Positions 16,798-26,798 of a DNA stretch of 64,000 bases are shown piece after piece (position 1 is the stretch's first letter; every line of letters begins with the position of its first letter). This stretch comes from Thiofilum flexile DSM 14609 (lineage in GTDB: Bacteria; Pseudomonadota; Gammaproteobacteria; Thiotrichales; Thiotrichaceae), in contig NZ_KB904769.1 of the NCBI RefSeq assembly GCF_000380185.1, forward strand, positions 153,440 through 217,439, read 5' to 3'. The position numbers were made by a program, and so were the translations under genes. The notes beneath the pieces were generated by a model. That model was given only the letters and a program-made list of their open reading frames with translations, searched no databases and was not told the DNA's origin.

Positions 16798-17730
16798 ATG
16801 GCGAAACCCGTAAAAGATCCCTTGACTGGTGCGGAAACCACTGGTCATGTGTGGGATGAGACCTTACAAGAGTTTAATAATCCACTCCCTACTTGGTGGA
16901 TATGGACATTCTACGGCACGATTATATTCGCATTAGTGTATTGGATTATTTACCCTAGCTGGCCTATTGCGAGTAGTTATACCAAAGGGATCGGTACCAT
17001 TGAGTATAAAAATGCTCAAGGCCAAGAAGTCACTAGGCCTTGGAATATGCGCTCATTATTCGTGAAGGATATGCAAGAAAGCGAAAGCGCTCTGAAGCAA
17101 AAAGAGTATCTCGCTAAAGTATCAGCAGCCTCTTATGAGCAAATTGCCCAAGACAATAATATGACTGCTTTCGTGCGCTCTTATGGTAAAGGCGTGTTTG
17201 GTGATAACTGTGCCGCTTGCCATCAAACGGGTGCTAATGGTGTGGTCGGTTTATTCCCTAATCTAGTCGATGACGATTGGTTATGGGGTGGTAAAACGGA
17301 GCAAATTGAGGAGACTATTCGTCAAGGCCGCTTAGGCTTTATGCCCGCCTTTAAGGAAACCTTGAATGATGAGCAAACGACCGATGTTGCTGAGTATGTA
17401 TTGAGCTTATCCGGTCTTGAGCATAATGCCGAGGCTGCTAAAAAGGGCGAGGTCATTTTCAATGGGCAGACAGGTGGTTGCTATTATTGCCATACTACCG
17501 AAGGTAAGGGGCTGTATTCACAAGGTTCGGCTAACTTAACAGATAAAGTGTGGACGATTGCCAATGTTCCTGCTGCGGCAGACACAGAGGCGAAGTTAAA
17601 AGCAGTGAAATCTGTGGTGTTAAATGGTGTGAATCGTCAAATGCCCTCTTTCAATCATCGTTTAGACGATACTGAAATTAAGGTATTGGTTGCTTATTTA
17701 CGTGAGATGTCAGCTACGGATACCAAATAA
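16798..17730 (+). CDS. ccoP: cbb3-type cytochrome c oxidase subunit III (di-haem cytochrome c)
   Basis: This 310-residue protein carries an N-terminal membrane anchor (about 32-54) and two c-type haem sites, C138-AA-C141-H142 and C228-YY-C231-H232, in two cytochrome c domains facing the periplasm. It receives electrons from soluble cytochromes and passes them to CcoO. It starts three bases after the ccoQ stop and is followed by a strong terminator at 17755-17783. Confidence 0.98.
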   Translation: MAKPVKDPLTGAETTGHVWDETLQEFNNPLPTWWIWTFYGTIIFALVYWIIYPSWPIASSYTKGIGTIEYKNAQGQEVTRPWNMRSLFVKDMQESESALKQKEYLAKVSAASYEQIAQDNNMTAFVRSYGKGVFGDNCAACHQTGANGVVGLFPNLVDDDWLWGGKTEQIEETIRQGRLGFMPAFKETLNDEQTTDVAEYVLSLSGLEHNAEAAKKGEVIFNGQTGGCYYCHTTEGKGLYSQGSANLTDKVWTIANVPAAADTEAKLKAVKSVVLNGVNRQMPSFNHRLDDTEIKVLVAYLREMSATDTK

Positions 17731-17754
17731 GGGATTCGGTAGTTAGTCAACTGC

Positions 17755-17783
17755 AAAAAAGCCGGACTAGTTCCGGCTTTTTT
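17755..17783 (+). terminator. Intrinsic terminator after ccoP
   Basis: A six-base GC-rich stem, GCCGGA with TCCGGC across a five-base loop, is flanked by six A on the left and six T on the right, so it could terminate in both directions. It separates the ccoNOQP transcript from the ccoG-H-I-S genes. Confidence 0.9.
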
Positions 17784-17936
17784 ATTTGGCCTTAGCACAA
17801 AATAATTCCCCCAACTTTGGAAATTATCATACTTATCATATTAGGAGATGTTAAAATTCCTCGTCCTTCTTCATAGGTTATCCTAGACCCTAATCTATCC
17901 AAGTACGACCTACCTCATTGGGAGCTAAGCATTTTT

Positions 17937-19346
17937 ATGAGTAATGAGCAAATTATTCAGCCCCACTCACGAGTACAACCTCGCAGTGTTCATGGGCGCT
18001 TTAGAACGATTAAAACCGGCATTTTGATTTTCGCTTATGCCATGTTTTTTATTTTGCCGTGGTTGCGTTGGGAGAGGGCTTATGGTCCAGATCAACTAGT
18101 ACTGTTTGATATTCCGGCTCGACGTTTTTATATGTTTGATTTAGTCATGCACGCACAAGACGTGTTTTGGCTGACGGCCTTATTGTTCTTAGCTGCGGTA
18201 TTACTCTTCTTTGTGACGACGCTCTTTGGGCGGGTATTTTGTGGCTACTTTTGTTTTCAGACACTGTGGGTAGATGCCTTTCGCTTTATTGAGAGTAAAA
18301 TTCAAGGGGATCGTGTTGCCCGTATTCGTCTAGAGCGGCAAGCTTGGAATGGTGAAAAAGTACTTAAAGTCGGCGGCACTCATGCGCTGTGGTTATTACT
18401 CTCCTTCTGGACGGGACTAACCTTTGCCTTATATTGGGGCGATGCTTATGAGCTAACAGCCCAATTCTTTACCGGACAAGCCCCCGCAGCCGCCTATGGC
18501 ACCGCCTTTATTTTAATGGCAACTACTTATTTCGCAGCGGCTTGGATGCAGGAATATATCTGTATTCATATCTGCCCTTACTCTCGTTTTCAGAGTGTCA
18601 TGTTTGATATTGATACCTTAATTGTGTCGTATGACAAAAAGCGCGGCGAGGGTAGCACGGGACGGGTGAAACCCATTAAGGATTTACGTGAGCACGACAC
18701 CCGTCTAGCGCAAGGGCATGGGGATTGTATTGATTGCGGCTATTGTGTGCAGGTGTGCCCGACTGGTATTGATATTCGGGATGGTTTACAGATTAGCTGT
18801 ATTCACTGTGCGCTATGTATTGATGCGTGCGATTCCATTATGGATAAGCAGGGTTGGGAGCGTGGCCTGATTCGTTATACCTCTGAAAATGAATTAGGCG
18901 GTAAGAAAACCCAATTCTTAAAATTACGTACCGTCGGCTACGGTATTGCTACTTTATTAGCTACAGCCTATCTCGTATGGATGGTTAGCTCGACTAAACA
19001 ATTAGAGTTATCCATTGTGCAAGTACGTAATCCGTTATTTGTCACGCTATCCGATGGCAGTATTCGCAATAGCTATGAGATTAAGATTAATAATAAAACC
19101 ATGTCCCCCGCGCGTTATAAACTGGAACTAGAGGGTTTGGAAGGCGCGAAATTAAGCCTTGGCAGTGAAGTAGGGGATCTGGTTGTGAAGCCTGATAGTA
19201 GCCTACGGGTCTTTGCACAGGTAAACTATATGCCCCCTAGTACGGGTATGATCAGCAAGAATCGTGAATTCACCTTTAAATTAACTCCGTTGGAAGGTGA
19301 GGTTCAAGAGCCTGAAGTAGTGGTTTCACACTTCATGTTACCTTAA
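17937..19346 (+). CDS. ccoG: cbb3 oxidase accessory ferredoxin-like protein CcoG (RdxA/FixG)
   Basis: A 469-residue inner-membrane iron-sulfur protein with about five membrane helices. Two tetra-cysteine clusters lie near residues 262-300 (CIDCGYCVQVCP and CIHCALCIDAC), and a C-terminal Ig-like periplasmic domain follows the last helix at about 335. CcoG reduces Cu(II) for copper loading of the oxidase. A GGGAG sequence precedes the ATG. It opens the ccoGHIS assembly cluster, 200 bases after the structural operon and behind its terminator, so it probably has its own promoter. Confidence 0.96.
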   Translation: MSNEQIIQPHSRVQPRSVHGRFRTIKTGILIFAYAMFFILPWLRWERAYGPDQLVLFDIPARRFYMFDLVMHAQDVFWLTALLFLAAVLLFFVTTLFGRVFCGYFCFQTLWVDAFRFIESKIQGDRVARIRLERQAWNGEKVLKVGGTHALWLLLSFWTGLTFALYWGDAYELTAQFFTGQAPAAAYGTAFILMATTYFAAAWMQEYICIHICPYSRFQSVMFDIDTLIVSYDKKRGEGSTGRVKPIKDLREHDTRLAQGHGDCIDCGYCVQVCPTGIDIRDGLQISCIHCALCIDACDSIMDKQGWERGLIRYTSENELGGKKTQFLKLRTVGYGIATLLATAYLVWMVSSTKQLELSIVQVRNPLFVTLSDGSIRNSYEIKINNKTMSPARYKLELEGLEGAKLSLGSEVGDLVVKPDSSLRVFAQVNYMPPSTGMISKNREFTFKLTPLEGEVQEPEVVVSHFMLP

Positions 19347-19364
19347 GGTATTGGATAAAAAGGC

Positions 19365-20213
19365 ATGGAAAATCAAAGTTTACTTTTAACCCTAACACTA
19401 GGAACAGTGATTTCTTTTGTACTGTTCTTTGTGTTTTATGCGGGTTTAAAGCTCAGTAGTAAATTGTCAGCTTTATTGACTATTTTGGCAGTTGAGATTG
19501 TATATATTCCGCTAGTGGCATTTAATTGGCCGGGTTTAGATGTCTTTGCCATTCACTTTGCCTTTTTTACCATGGTGCCTTATGGCCTAGGCATGATTAC
19601 CAGTCAGCGGGATACCCAACAGCGCTATGATCAACGCCACGGTACGGATAAGCCCGTAGCAAAGTGGCGTTTTCATTGGGCACCCGCTACGATTGTAGGG
19701 TTTTTTATTGTCTTAGCCTGTGTCGACGGGCTAATTATTACGCTGGCTAATAAAGGCGCTGATGCGAGTTTTATGCAGCGCTTTTTACCCGAACCGCGCT
19801 CAGGTAATACCGCAGTCTCGGCCTTTCCCGGCGTCGTATCCCACGATTTTAAAGAGAAATATGATCAATTTAATAGCTATATTAATCAGCTAAAAGTGCA
19901 AAATGATCGCGGATGGAAGCTCACCGAAGGTTGGAAAGCTAAACCTATTGTAGGGCAGGATACCTTGTTTGAGGTAGCCTTAGCCGATCGTGATGGTAAG
20001 CCTATTACCCAAGGCCAAGCGACTATCCATTTCCTAAGACCCGCTAATCAAAAATTCGACCAACAGGTTCAGCTTTTAGAAACCGCTCCCGGACATTATG
20101 GTAATCAGATTAAATTATCTGAGCCGGGTCTATGGCAGATTGTGATTAAAATTCAACAAGATACTAATCTTCATGAAGTAAAAGGTACGACGTGGGTTCA
20201 GCCAGCCTCTTAA
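19365..20213 (+). CDS. ccoH: FixH/CcoH-like assembly protein with an extra N-terminal membrane region
   Basis: The C-terminal part, from about residue 105 on, is FixH-like: a membrane helix (WAPATIVGFFIVLACVDG region), then a periplasmic domain with KYDQFN, GWKLTEGWKA, LADRDGKPITQGQ and ending in IVIKIQQDT. The first 100 residues add three more hydrophobic segments (about 5-29, 36-55, 58-78) that common FixH proteins of about 160-170 residues lack. It lies between ccoG and ccoI, where ccoH/fixH normally is. Its 3' end overlaps the ccoI start by 22 bases. The role is stable assembly of the oxidase; what the extension does is unknown. Confidence 0.85.
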   Translation: MENQSLLLTLTLGTVISFVLFFVFYAGLKLSSKLSALLTILAVEIVYIPLVAFNWPGLDVFAIHFAFFTMVPYGLGMITSQRDTQQRYDQRHGTDKPVAKWRFHWAPATIVGFFIVLACVDGLIITLANKGADASFMQRFLPEPRSGNTAVSAFPGVVSHDFKEKYDQFNSYINQLKVQNDRGWKLTEGWKAKPIVGQDTLFEVALADRDGKPITQGQATIHFLRPANQKFDQQVQLLETAPGHYGNQIKLSEPGLWQIVIKIQQDTNLHEVKGTTWVQPAS

Positions 20214-22612
20214 CTACGGGGTGCTTCCATTGTGGTTTAACCCTGCCTGCGGGTGCCACTTATAGTGCTGAGGTATTGGGTGAGTCGCGTCAGTTTTGCT
20301 GTACCGGGTGTCAATCTGTGGCAGAGGCCATTGTCGCCAATGGCCTAGTCGATTTTTATCAGTTTCGCTCAGAAGTGAGCACTAAACCAGAAGCGTTAGT
20401 GCCGGATGCTTTGCGCCAATTATTTATCTACGACGAACCGGAACTGCAAAAAAGTTTTGTACAGGTGAAAGTTGGCGATGAGCGCGAAGCATCTCTCATG
20501 ATGGAGGGCATTGTTTGTGCCGCTTGTGTGTGGCTAAACGAACATCACGTCAAGCAGATTCCCGGCGTGTTGGATTTTAGAGTGAATTACTCTACCCATC
20601 GAGCGACGTTGCGCTGGGATAATTCCCGTGTGGTCTTAAGCACGGTGCTTAAGGCTATTGCTGATATGGGGTATCTCGCACATCCCTTTGATCCGGGGCG
20701 GATGCAGACCCTGCAAAAGAAAGAAAAGTCTATTGCGCTCAGACGTATTGCTATCGCCGGTTTAGGCATGATGCAAGTCATGATGATTGCAGTAGCAATG
20801 TATGTGGGAAGCTATTCGGATATGACGGATAGCATGCGGAGCTTTCTGCGTTGGATTAGTCTGATTATGACTATTCCGGTGGTATTTTACTCGGCTAATG
20901 TATTTTTTATCTCCGCATGGCGCGATCTGCGGCGCGGCTACTTTGGCATGGATGTACCCGTTTCCATTGCGATTGGGGTGGCTTTTAGTGCGAGTGTTTG
21001 GGCCACTATTCATCACACAGGTGAAGTGTATTTTGACTCGGTCACCATGTTTACCTTCTTTTTACTGACTGGGCGTTTTCTAGAAATGCAGGCTCGGCAT
21101 AAAGCCGGACAGGTAGCCGAGGCCTTAGTACGCCTTTTACCCGCTACGGCTACGCGTTTACGGGCAGGTCAGGTGGAGGTCGTGGCGGTGAGTGCTTTAG
21201 AAAAGCATGATCAGGTATTAATTAAGTCCGGTGAAATCGTGCCTGCGGATGGTATGGTGCTAGAGGGTATTAGTAGTATTAATGAGTCATTGCTGAGCGG
21301 CGAGAGTTTGCCTACTAGCAAACAGGTAGGGGATACCCTAGTTGGTGGAACGGTGAATTTAGAAAGTCCACTGGTAATGCAAGTAGAAAAAGTGGGCGAT
21401 AGCACTGTATTAGCCGCAATTATTCGTTTATTAGAGCGTGCTCAGTCTGAAAAGCCTTACTTAGCACGTTTAGCAGAAAAAGTAGCCTCGCGCTTTGTGC
21501 CGCTGATTTTATTAACAGCCATCGCTGTATTTGGCTATTGGTATGCTCAGGGTTCCGAGCATGCATTTTGGATCGCCTTATCGGTATTAGTGATTACTTG
21601 CCCGTGTGCTTTTTCTTTGGCAACGCCGGTGGCTTTAACGGTGGCAACGGGTCAATTAACCTCACAGGGCGTACTCACCACACGAGGGCATGCTCTAGAA
21701 ACCTTAGCTCAGGTAACTCATATTATCTTTGATAAAACAGGGACTTTAACTACCGGACAGCTCGCGTTAACAGCAACCCAACCTTTGAGCCATTTAAGTG
21801 CAGATGAGTGTTTAAATGTAGCCGCAGGGCTTGAGCGAGTATCCGAGCATCCTGTCGCGCGGGCATTATTAGCCGCTGCTACGAGTCCAGAGCCACTACA
21901 AACTATTCAAGCTTATTCGGGGCGGGGCTTAGAGGGACAGTGGAATAATGTAACGCTGAGGATTGGGGCTGCGGCATTCGTGGCGGAGTTAGTCGGGTCA
22001 GAAGTGCCATCACACAAGCTGTTAGCGGATCAGTCTGTAGTCTGGCTGGGGCAAGCGGGGCAGTGGTTGGCACTATTTTATGTACAAGATCATATCCGTC
22101 CTGATGCTCAGCATACTGTGCAGATGTTACATCAACAGGGCATTAAGGTCTCGCTACTCAGTGGTGATAATCCCGCCGTGGTGGCGAGTGTGGCGCAAGC
22201 CTTATCCATTCAGCAGGCTTTGGGTGCTCAATTGCCCGCTGATAAATTAGCCTATTTACAAGGTTTACAAGCACAGGGCGAGATTGTGGCAATGGTGGGA
22301 GATGGGGTGAATGATGCTCCCGTTCTCGCCGCTGCTCAGGTATCGCTGGCAATGGGCAGTGGTTCACAGCTAGCCCAAGCTAGTGCGGATATGGTGTTAT
22401 TAAGTGAGCACTTAGAGCGTATCCCCTACGCGATCACCACAGCAAAACGCATGCAAACCATTATTAAGCAAAACTTTGCATGGACGATTGGCTATAATCT
22501 TATAGCGATTCCCTTGGCTGCCTTAGGTTGGGTTGCCCCTTGGTTAGCAGCGATTGGTATGTCTATGAGTTCGTTAATTGTTGTACTTAATGCCTTAAGG
22601 CTTAAGAATTAA
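20192..22612 (+). CDS. ccoI: Copper-translocating P1B-type ATPase CcoI (FixI)
   Basis: This 806-residue ATPase supplies copper for the cbb3 oxidase. The start is a GTG at 20192 inside the end of ccoH, with AAAGG upstream. The N-terminus has a CcoI-type zinc-ribbon-like pair (C11/C14 and C36-C37-C40) and an HMA domain with C109-AA-C112. Eight membrane helices surround the C470-P-C472 metal-transfer motif. The phosphorylated aspartate D514 lies in DKTGTLT, with later SGDN and GDGVNDAPVLA motifs. The sequence is complete. Position and N-terminal cysteines favour CcoI over a general CopA exporter. Confidence 0.96.
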   Translation: MGSASLLTTGCFHCGLTLPAGATYSAEVLGESRQFCCTGCQSVAEAIVANGLVDFYQFRSEVSTKPEALVPDALRQLFIYDEPELQKSFVQVKVGDEREASLMMEGIVCAACVWLNEHHVKQIPGVLDFRVNYSTHRATLRWDNSRVVLSTVLKAIADMGYLAHPFDPGRMQTLQKKEKSIALRRIAIAGLGMMQVMMIAVAMYVGSYSDMTDSMRSFLRWISLIMTIPVVFYSANVFFISAWRDLRRGYFGMDVPVSIAIGVAFSASVWATIHHTGEVYFDSVTMFTFFLLTGRFLEMQARHKAGQVAEALVRLLPATATRLRAGQVEVVAVSALEKHDQVLIKSGEIVPADGMVLEGISSINESLLSGESLPTSKQVGDTLVGGTVNLESPLVMQVEKVGDSTVLAAIIRLLERAQSEKPYLARLAEKVASRFVPLILLTAIAVFGYWYAQGSEHAFWIALSVLVITCPCAFSLATPVALTVATGQLTSQGVLTTRGHALETLAQVTHIIFDKTGTLTTGQLALTATQPLSHLSADECLNVAAGLERVSEHPVARALLAAATSPEPLQTIQAYSGRGLEGQWNNVTLRIGAAAFVAELVGSEVPSHKLLADQSVVWLGQAGQWLALFYVQDHIRPDAQHTVQMLHQQGIKVSLLSGDNPAVVASVAQALSIQQALGAQLPADKLAYLQGLQAQGEIVAMVGDGVNDAPVLAAAQVSLAMGSGSQLAQASADMVLLSEHLERIPYAITTAKRMQTIIKQNFAWTIGYNLIAIPLAALGWVAPWLAAIGMSMSSLIVVLNALRLKN

Positions 22613-22742
22613 CGAATGCGCTAGATCCTTATAAATAGTGATAATTTTCACATAAAAAATTGAATAGTAACATTTCATTAATCTCAATTAGATGGTAAAT
22701 TAATTCCTAACCACTCCTCATAATAAAAGAGTATGACCTATT

Positions 22743-22949
22743 ATGGATGCCCTCTATATGTTGATTCCGATAGCTATTGGGGTCATGATTGTGATTGTGA
22801 TTGCTTTTATTTATACGGTTAAAAGTGGTCAATATGATGATCTTGAAGGGCCTGCGCATCGTATTTTAATGGATGATGATGATCCACGTATCCCCCATCA
22901 GCCTACTAAACCCCAGCCCACTAACCCTTTAGATAAAGGGCAAGCGTAG
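22743..22949 (+). CDS. ccoS: cbb3 oxidase maturation protein CcoS
   Basis: A 68-residue protein with one membrane helix (about 5-26) followed by TVKSGQYDDLEGPAHRIL, the diagnostic CcoS signature, and an acidic DDDDP stretch. CcoS is needed for cofactor insertion into the oxidase. It follows ccoI by 130 bases, further than usual, so a separate promoter is possible in that AT-rich gap. Confidence 0.93.
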   Translation: MDALYMLIPIAIGVMIVIVIAFIYTVKSGQYDDLEGPAHRILMDDDDPRIPHQPTKPQPTNPLDKGQA

Positions 22950-23090
22950 GCATGATTTTTGTACACTAATGTTTATTTTTAAGCCTTTTGTCAAAAATCT
23001 TACTATCTATTACGCATAACTGACCGAGTTGTCCTATTCTCAGTGGTAGATTGTGTATAGAAAGAGTTTATTAATGTGTTGTTTTATCCG

Positions 23091-23105
23091 TAAACCAATG
23101 GTTTA
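23091..23105. promoter_or_regulatory. Perfect 15-base palindrome upstream of the LysR gene
   Basis: TAAACCA and TGGTTTA face each other across a single A, about 105 bases before the LysR-family start. Dyads of this kind upstream of LysR genes often bind the regulator itself. The remaining 261-base gap between ccoS and this gene shows no other gene. Confidence 0.35.
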
Positions 23106-23210
23106 TATCCGGTAAGGGATGACTGGACAGCCATAACGTCGCACCATGGGCAGTATTAGGATAGGTGGTAGTGTGCTGGCTAAAAGTCTCAATAAGGAGA
23201 ATTGTTTTTT

Positions 23211-24143
23211 ATGTCAGATAGAAGGTTACAGGTCTTTCATGCTGTTGCAAGACTCTTAAGTTTCACTAAGGCTGCTGAAGTGTTGCATATGACACAGCCT
23301 GCCGTGACTTTCCAGATTCGTCAATTGGAGGACCAATTTGATACGCGATTATTTGATCGCACTCACAATCGTGTGACATTGACCGATGCTGGGCAAATTG
23401 TTTTTGAGTATGCCGAAAAGATTTTCGAGCAATATAATGAAATGGAAAATGCCATTCGTGAAATGACCGATGATATCAGTGGCTCACTGACTATTGGTGC
23501 AAGCACGACGATTTCAGAGTATATGTTGCCCGCTTTGCTCGGTGATTTTAAGTCTAAAAATACGGATGTAAAACTACGCCTGCGGGTATCTAATACCGAA
23601 GGCATTGTGTCAATGGTGGAAAATAACGTCATTGATCTGGGCGTGGTAGAAGGCCCCGTATCTAATAGAAATCTATTAGTGGAAGTCTGCCGTCATGATG
23701 AGTTGGTATTAATCGTGCCCCCAAATCACGCATTAGCTAGCTACGATACCGTCTCAGTGAAGGATATACTGAAATATCCTTTTATTTGTCGTGAAGAAGG
23801 CTCCGGTACGCGTGAAGTTACGTTAGAGTATATGAACTCACAAGGGGTTGATAAGCACTCTATGAGTAATTGCTTAGAGCTAGGCAGCCCTGAGGCCGTC
23901 AAAGGTGCAGTTGAAGCAGGTATGGGGGTATCGATTGTATCGAGTGCCTCGATTAGTAAAGAGCTGCGTTTAGGCAGTTTAGTCCCTGTTAAACTAGACC
24001 CACCGCTCGCGCGCGATTTTTCCTTTGTACGTCAGCGCCAAAAGTTCAAAGTGCCTGCTATGGAAGAACTCTTGGAGTTTGCCCGTAATTATTGCCAGAA
24101 AACTCAACAAGACGACGCTATTAATCCCACTCCTTTAGCGTAA
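23211..24143 (+). CDS. LysR-family transcriptional regulator
   Basis: The 310-residue protein starts at the ATG at 23211 with AAGGAG upstream; an in-frame TTG three codons earlier is too close to that site. Residues 1-60 form the winged helix-turn-helix (FTKAAEVLHMTQPAVTFQIRQLE). Residues about 90-295 form the two-lobed effector-binding domain, beginning GSLTIGASTTISEYMLP, with the family's SPEAVKGAVEAGMG near 222. This sequence type resembles the CysR/CbbR-like branch associated with sulfur, selenium or carbon metabolism, but the effector and targets cannot be assigned. No divergent target gene lies next to it. Confidence 0.92.
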   Translation: MSDRRLQVFHAVARLLSFTKAAEVLHMTQPAVTFQIRQLEDQFDTRLFDRTHNRVTLTDAGQIVFEYAEKIFEQYNEMENAIREMTDDISGSLTIGASTTISEYMLPALLGDFKSKNTDVKLRLRVSNTEGIVSMVENNVIDLGVVEGPVSNRNLLVEVCRHDELVLIVPPNHALASYDTVSVKDILKYPFICREEGSGTREVTLEYMNSQGVDKHSMSNCLELGSPEAVKGAVEAGMGVSIVSSASISKELRLGSLVPVKLDPPLARDFSFVRQRQKFKVPAMEELLEFARNYCQKTQQDDAINPTPLA

Positions 24144-24255
24144 GCTGAGGGAGTCGTGACAATAATAATGAGATTAAAGGCAGACGAAACTATCAAAGGC
24201 TGAATAGTTCTAAGATAATACGTGTGATTTTATTCTCTTTAAGTCGTCGAGATAC

Positions 24256-24630
24256 ATGTTATTAGGTTCCCCCCCATCAAAATCGCTCTCGGCTAGAGAG
24301 CGTGAGTTATTGGGTCTGTTTCAGACTCTAGAGGAAAGTCATCAAACCACTATCTTGGCGTTTGCGGCATTTTTAGTAAGTCGCCAAACCCCAGTGGTTG
24401 CTCCAACTCTACCAGCGCCTCAGTTACTACCAAGACCTGAGCAAGAAAGTGTGGTTAAAGCCCTCAAACGTCTTAAGGCTAGTTATCCTATGCTAGAAAA
24501 TGAGGTATTACTACACGCATCGACTGCTCTCATGACGGAACATATTATGCAAGGTCGTCCTGCTCCAGAGGTCATTGATGATCTAGAGCAGCTTTTTGCT
24601 AATACTTATCAACAATCTATACTGAAATAG
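24256..24630 (+). CDS. Conserved-looking protein of unknown function
   Basis: This 124-residue soluble protein has a helical N-terminal part (ERELLGLFQTLEESHQTTILAF), a Pro-rich linker around residues 50-64 and a helical C-terminal part rich in acidic residues (ASTALMTEHIMQGRPAPEVIDDLEQLF, shortened: ALMTEHIM and DDLEQLF). The first part has the flavour of the C-terminal helix seen in small regulatory proteins, but I do not recognise the family. The next gene, a PerM-type permease, begins 20 bases downstream, so the two are probably co-transcribed. Confidence 0.65.
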   Translation: MLLGSPPSKSLSARERELLGLFQTLEESHQTTILAFAAFLVSRQTPVVAPTLPAPQLLPRPEQESVVKALKRLKASYPMLENEVLLHASTALMTEHIMQGRPAPEVIDDLEQLFANTYQQSILK

Positions 24631-24650
24631 AGTGGAAACTGAGGTATGTT

Positions 24651-25727
24651 GTGCTTAAATTAATTAATGACTGGTATAACCAACATTTTTCTAACCCTCA
24701 GGTAGCCATATTAGTTTTAATATTACTGATCGGGTCGAGTGTTATTATTTTTGCCGGAGGTATTCTTACCCCCATTCTAGCAGCCGTAGTATTGGCTTAT
24801 TTATTAGATGGTGGTGTGGAATGGCTCAGGCAGTTTAAAATCCCGCGTACTATTGCGGTATTAGTGGTTTTTAGTTTGTTTTTACTGTCCATTACTTTGT
24901 TATTATTAGTATTGGCTCCTATGCTATTAAAACAAGCCTCACAGTTTGTCGTCGCTGTGCCGAATATGATTTCTAATGGACAACAGGTGTTAATGCTCTT
25001 GCCAGAGAAGTATCCTAATATTATTTCTGAGGAAGTAGTATTGGAGATATTAAATTCTCTACGTACCCATGTAACACAAGCATCACAACAAGTATTAAGC
25101 TTTTCCATTGCCTCCGTATTTGACTTGATTGCTTTTATGGTTTATCTGGTAGTTGTTCCTTTATTAGTGTTTTTCTTTTTAAAGGATCGCAATAGTATTT
25201 TACAATGGTTTAGCAGCTTCCTACCGGCAGATCGTTCCTTAGTATCCAAAGTTTGGAAGGATTTAAATCTTAAAATTGCCGGCTATGTGCGAGGTAAGTT
25301 TCTAGAAATACTGATTGTTTGGGTAATTACCTTCGTGACCTTTTTGTTTTTTGGTCTGCAGTACTCAATGCTATTATCCTTTCTAGTCGGTGTTTCGGTT
25401 TTGATTCCTTTTGTTGGCGCGGTGATTGTTACTATTCCAGTGGTGGCGGTCGCTTATTTTCAATGGGGTTATACCAATGATTTTATTTATGTGATGATAG
25501 CCTTTGCAGTGATTCAATTCTTAGATGGTAATTTATTGGTTCCCTTATTATTCTCCGAAATGGTTAATCTCCATCCGGCGGCTATTATTATTGCGGTATT
25601 ATTCTTTGGTGCTATTTGGGGGGTATGGGGTGTATTTTTTGCTATTCCCTTAGCCACTTTAATTCATGCCATTATTAATGCGTGGCCTGCGGATGATGCA
25701 ATTAAGCCCCCTGCGCTAAAGGCTTAA
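24651..25727 (+). CDS. AI-2E/PerM family membrane protein
   Basis: This 358-residue membrane protein of the AI-2 exporter/PerM superfamily starts at a GTG with GAGG about seven bases upstream. It has seven or eight membrane segments, an amphipathic central region (about 110-150), the [16 protein letters not shown] segment and the conserved C-terminal [30 protein letters not shown]. Members include autoinducer-2 exporters and Na/H antiporters; many are uncharacterised, so the substrate is open. It is flanked by the unknown 124-residue protein and by a luciferase-like oxidoreductase, both in the same direction. Confidence 0.88.
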   Translation: MLKLINDWYNQHFSNPQVAILVLILLIGSSVIIFAGGILTPILAAVVLAYLLDGGVEWLRQFKIPRTIAVLVVFSLFLLSITLLLLVLAPMLLKQASQFVVAVPNMISNGQQVLMLLPEKYPNIISEEVVLEILNSLRTHVTQASQQVLSFSIASVFDLIAFMVYLVVVPLLVFFFLKDRNSILQWFSSFLPADRSLVSKVWKDLNLKIAGYVRGKFLEILIVWVITFVTFLFFGLQYSMLLSFLVGVSVLIPFVGAVIVTIPVVAVAYFQWGYTNDFIYVMIAFAVIQFLDGNLLVPLLFSEMVNLHPAAIIIAVLFFGAIWGVWGVFFAIPLATLIHAIINAWPADDAIKPPALKA

Positions 25728-25785
25728 TTTGCAGAAACTCAGTGAGATATGGCACAGTCTACATTTGAAGCTTGAGGGACTGAGC

Positions 25786-26784
25786 ATGTCTAATTCTTCG
25801 GTAAAAATACCCCTATCCATGCTGGATTTAGTGGCGGTGCGTGAGGGCGGATCGGTTGCAGAGGCATTACAAACCTGTGTAACTACTGCCCAGCATGCTG
25901 AAAGCCTTGGCTTTAAGCGCTACTGGTTAGCCGAGCACCATAATATGTCGGGTATTGCCAGCTCAGCGACAGCGGTATTGATTGGGCATATTGCCGGAAA
26001 AACTACCACTCTGCGTGTAGGGTCGGGTGGGATTATGCTGCCAAACCATGCGCCCTTGGTAGTGGCCGAGGCGTTCGGTACGCTCGCAGAGCTATACCCT
26101 AATCGGATTGATCTGGGGCTAGGGCGAGCGCCCGGAACGGATCAGGCTACCATGCGAGCGCTGCGCCGTCATCGTGCTGAGAGTGAGGCAGATTTTCCGC
26201 GTGAAGTCAGCGAGTTGCAGCAGCTACTATCAACCCCGCAACCCGGACAAAGTATTGTAGCAACCCCCGGAGCGGGGACTGAAGTGCCTATTTGGTTATT
26301 AGGCAGTAGTCTATTTTCTGCACAATTAGCCGCTGAGCGTGGCTTGCCCTATGCGTTTGCCTCGCATTTTGCCCCGCGTCTATTGTTACAAGCCTTGCAA
26401 GTGTATCGTCAAGGATTTAAACCTTCTGCTGTGTTAGCTAAACCCTATGTTATGATTGGGGTGCCACTGATTGCAGCCGAGCGCGATGATGAGGCTGAAT
26501 TCCTCGCTAGTAGTATCTATCAACGAGTGTTAGGTATCCTAACCGGACAGCGCGGTAAATTGCCTCCGCCCGTGGCAAACTTTAAGCAAAATCTAGATCC
26601 ACGCGCACAGGCGGCAATCAATGATTTTCTTGCTGCTGCTGTGATCGGTAGTCCTAGCACAGTGGCTAAGGGATTACAGGATTTGCAGGCGCTCACTCAG
26701 GCGGATGAGCTGATGTTGGTGTGCGATATATATGACCCTAAGCTCAGATTGCGTTCATTAGAGATTGCAGCACAAGTCGCCTAA
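25786..26784 (+). CDS. LLM-class (luciferase-like) flavin-dependent oxidoreductase
   Basis: The product is 332 residues from the ATG at 25786, preceded by GAGGGA; an in-frame TTG at 25729 would add 19 residues but lacks a good binding site. The TIM-barrel of the bacterial luciferase family shows the sub-family motifs [33 protein letters not shown] and [13 protein letters not shown], then [20 protein letters not shown]. These place it with the MsnO8/YhbW-type reductases that use FMNH2. The natural substrate is unknown. It ends at the first copy of the palindromic repeat family, which lies between it and the convergent uvrB. Confidence 0.9.
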   Translation: MSNSSVKIPLSMLDLVAVREGGSVAEALQTCVTTAQHAESLGFKRYWLAEHHNMSGIASSATAVLIGHIAGKTTTLRVGSGGIMLPNHAPLVVAEAFGTLAELYPNRIDLGLGRAPGTDQATMRALRRHRAESEADFPREVSELQQLLSTPQPGQSIVATPGAGTEVPIWLLGSSLFSAQLAAERGLPYAFASHFAPRLLLQALQVYRQGFKPSAVLAKPYVMIGVPLIAAERDDEAEFLASSIYQRVLGILTGQRGKLPPPVANFKQNLDPRAQAAINDFLAAAVIGSPSTVAKGLQDLQALTQADELMLVCDIYDPKLRLRSLEIAAQVA

Positions 26785-26798
26785 ATGTATTTATAACA

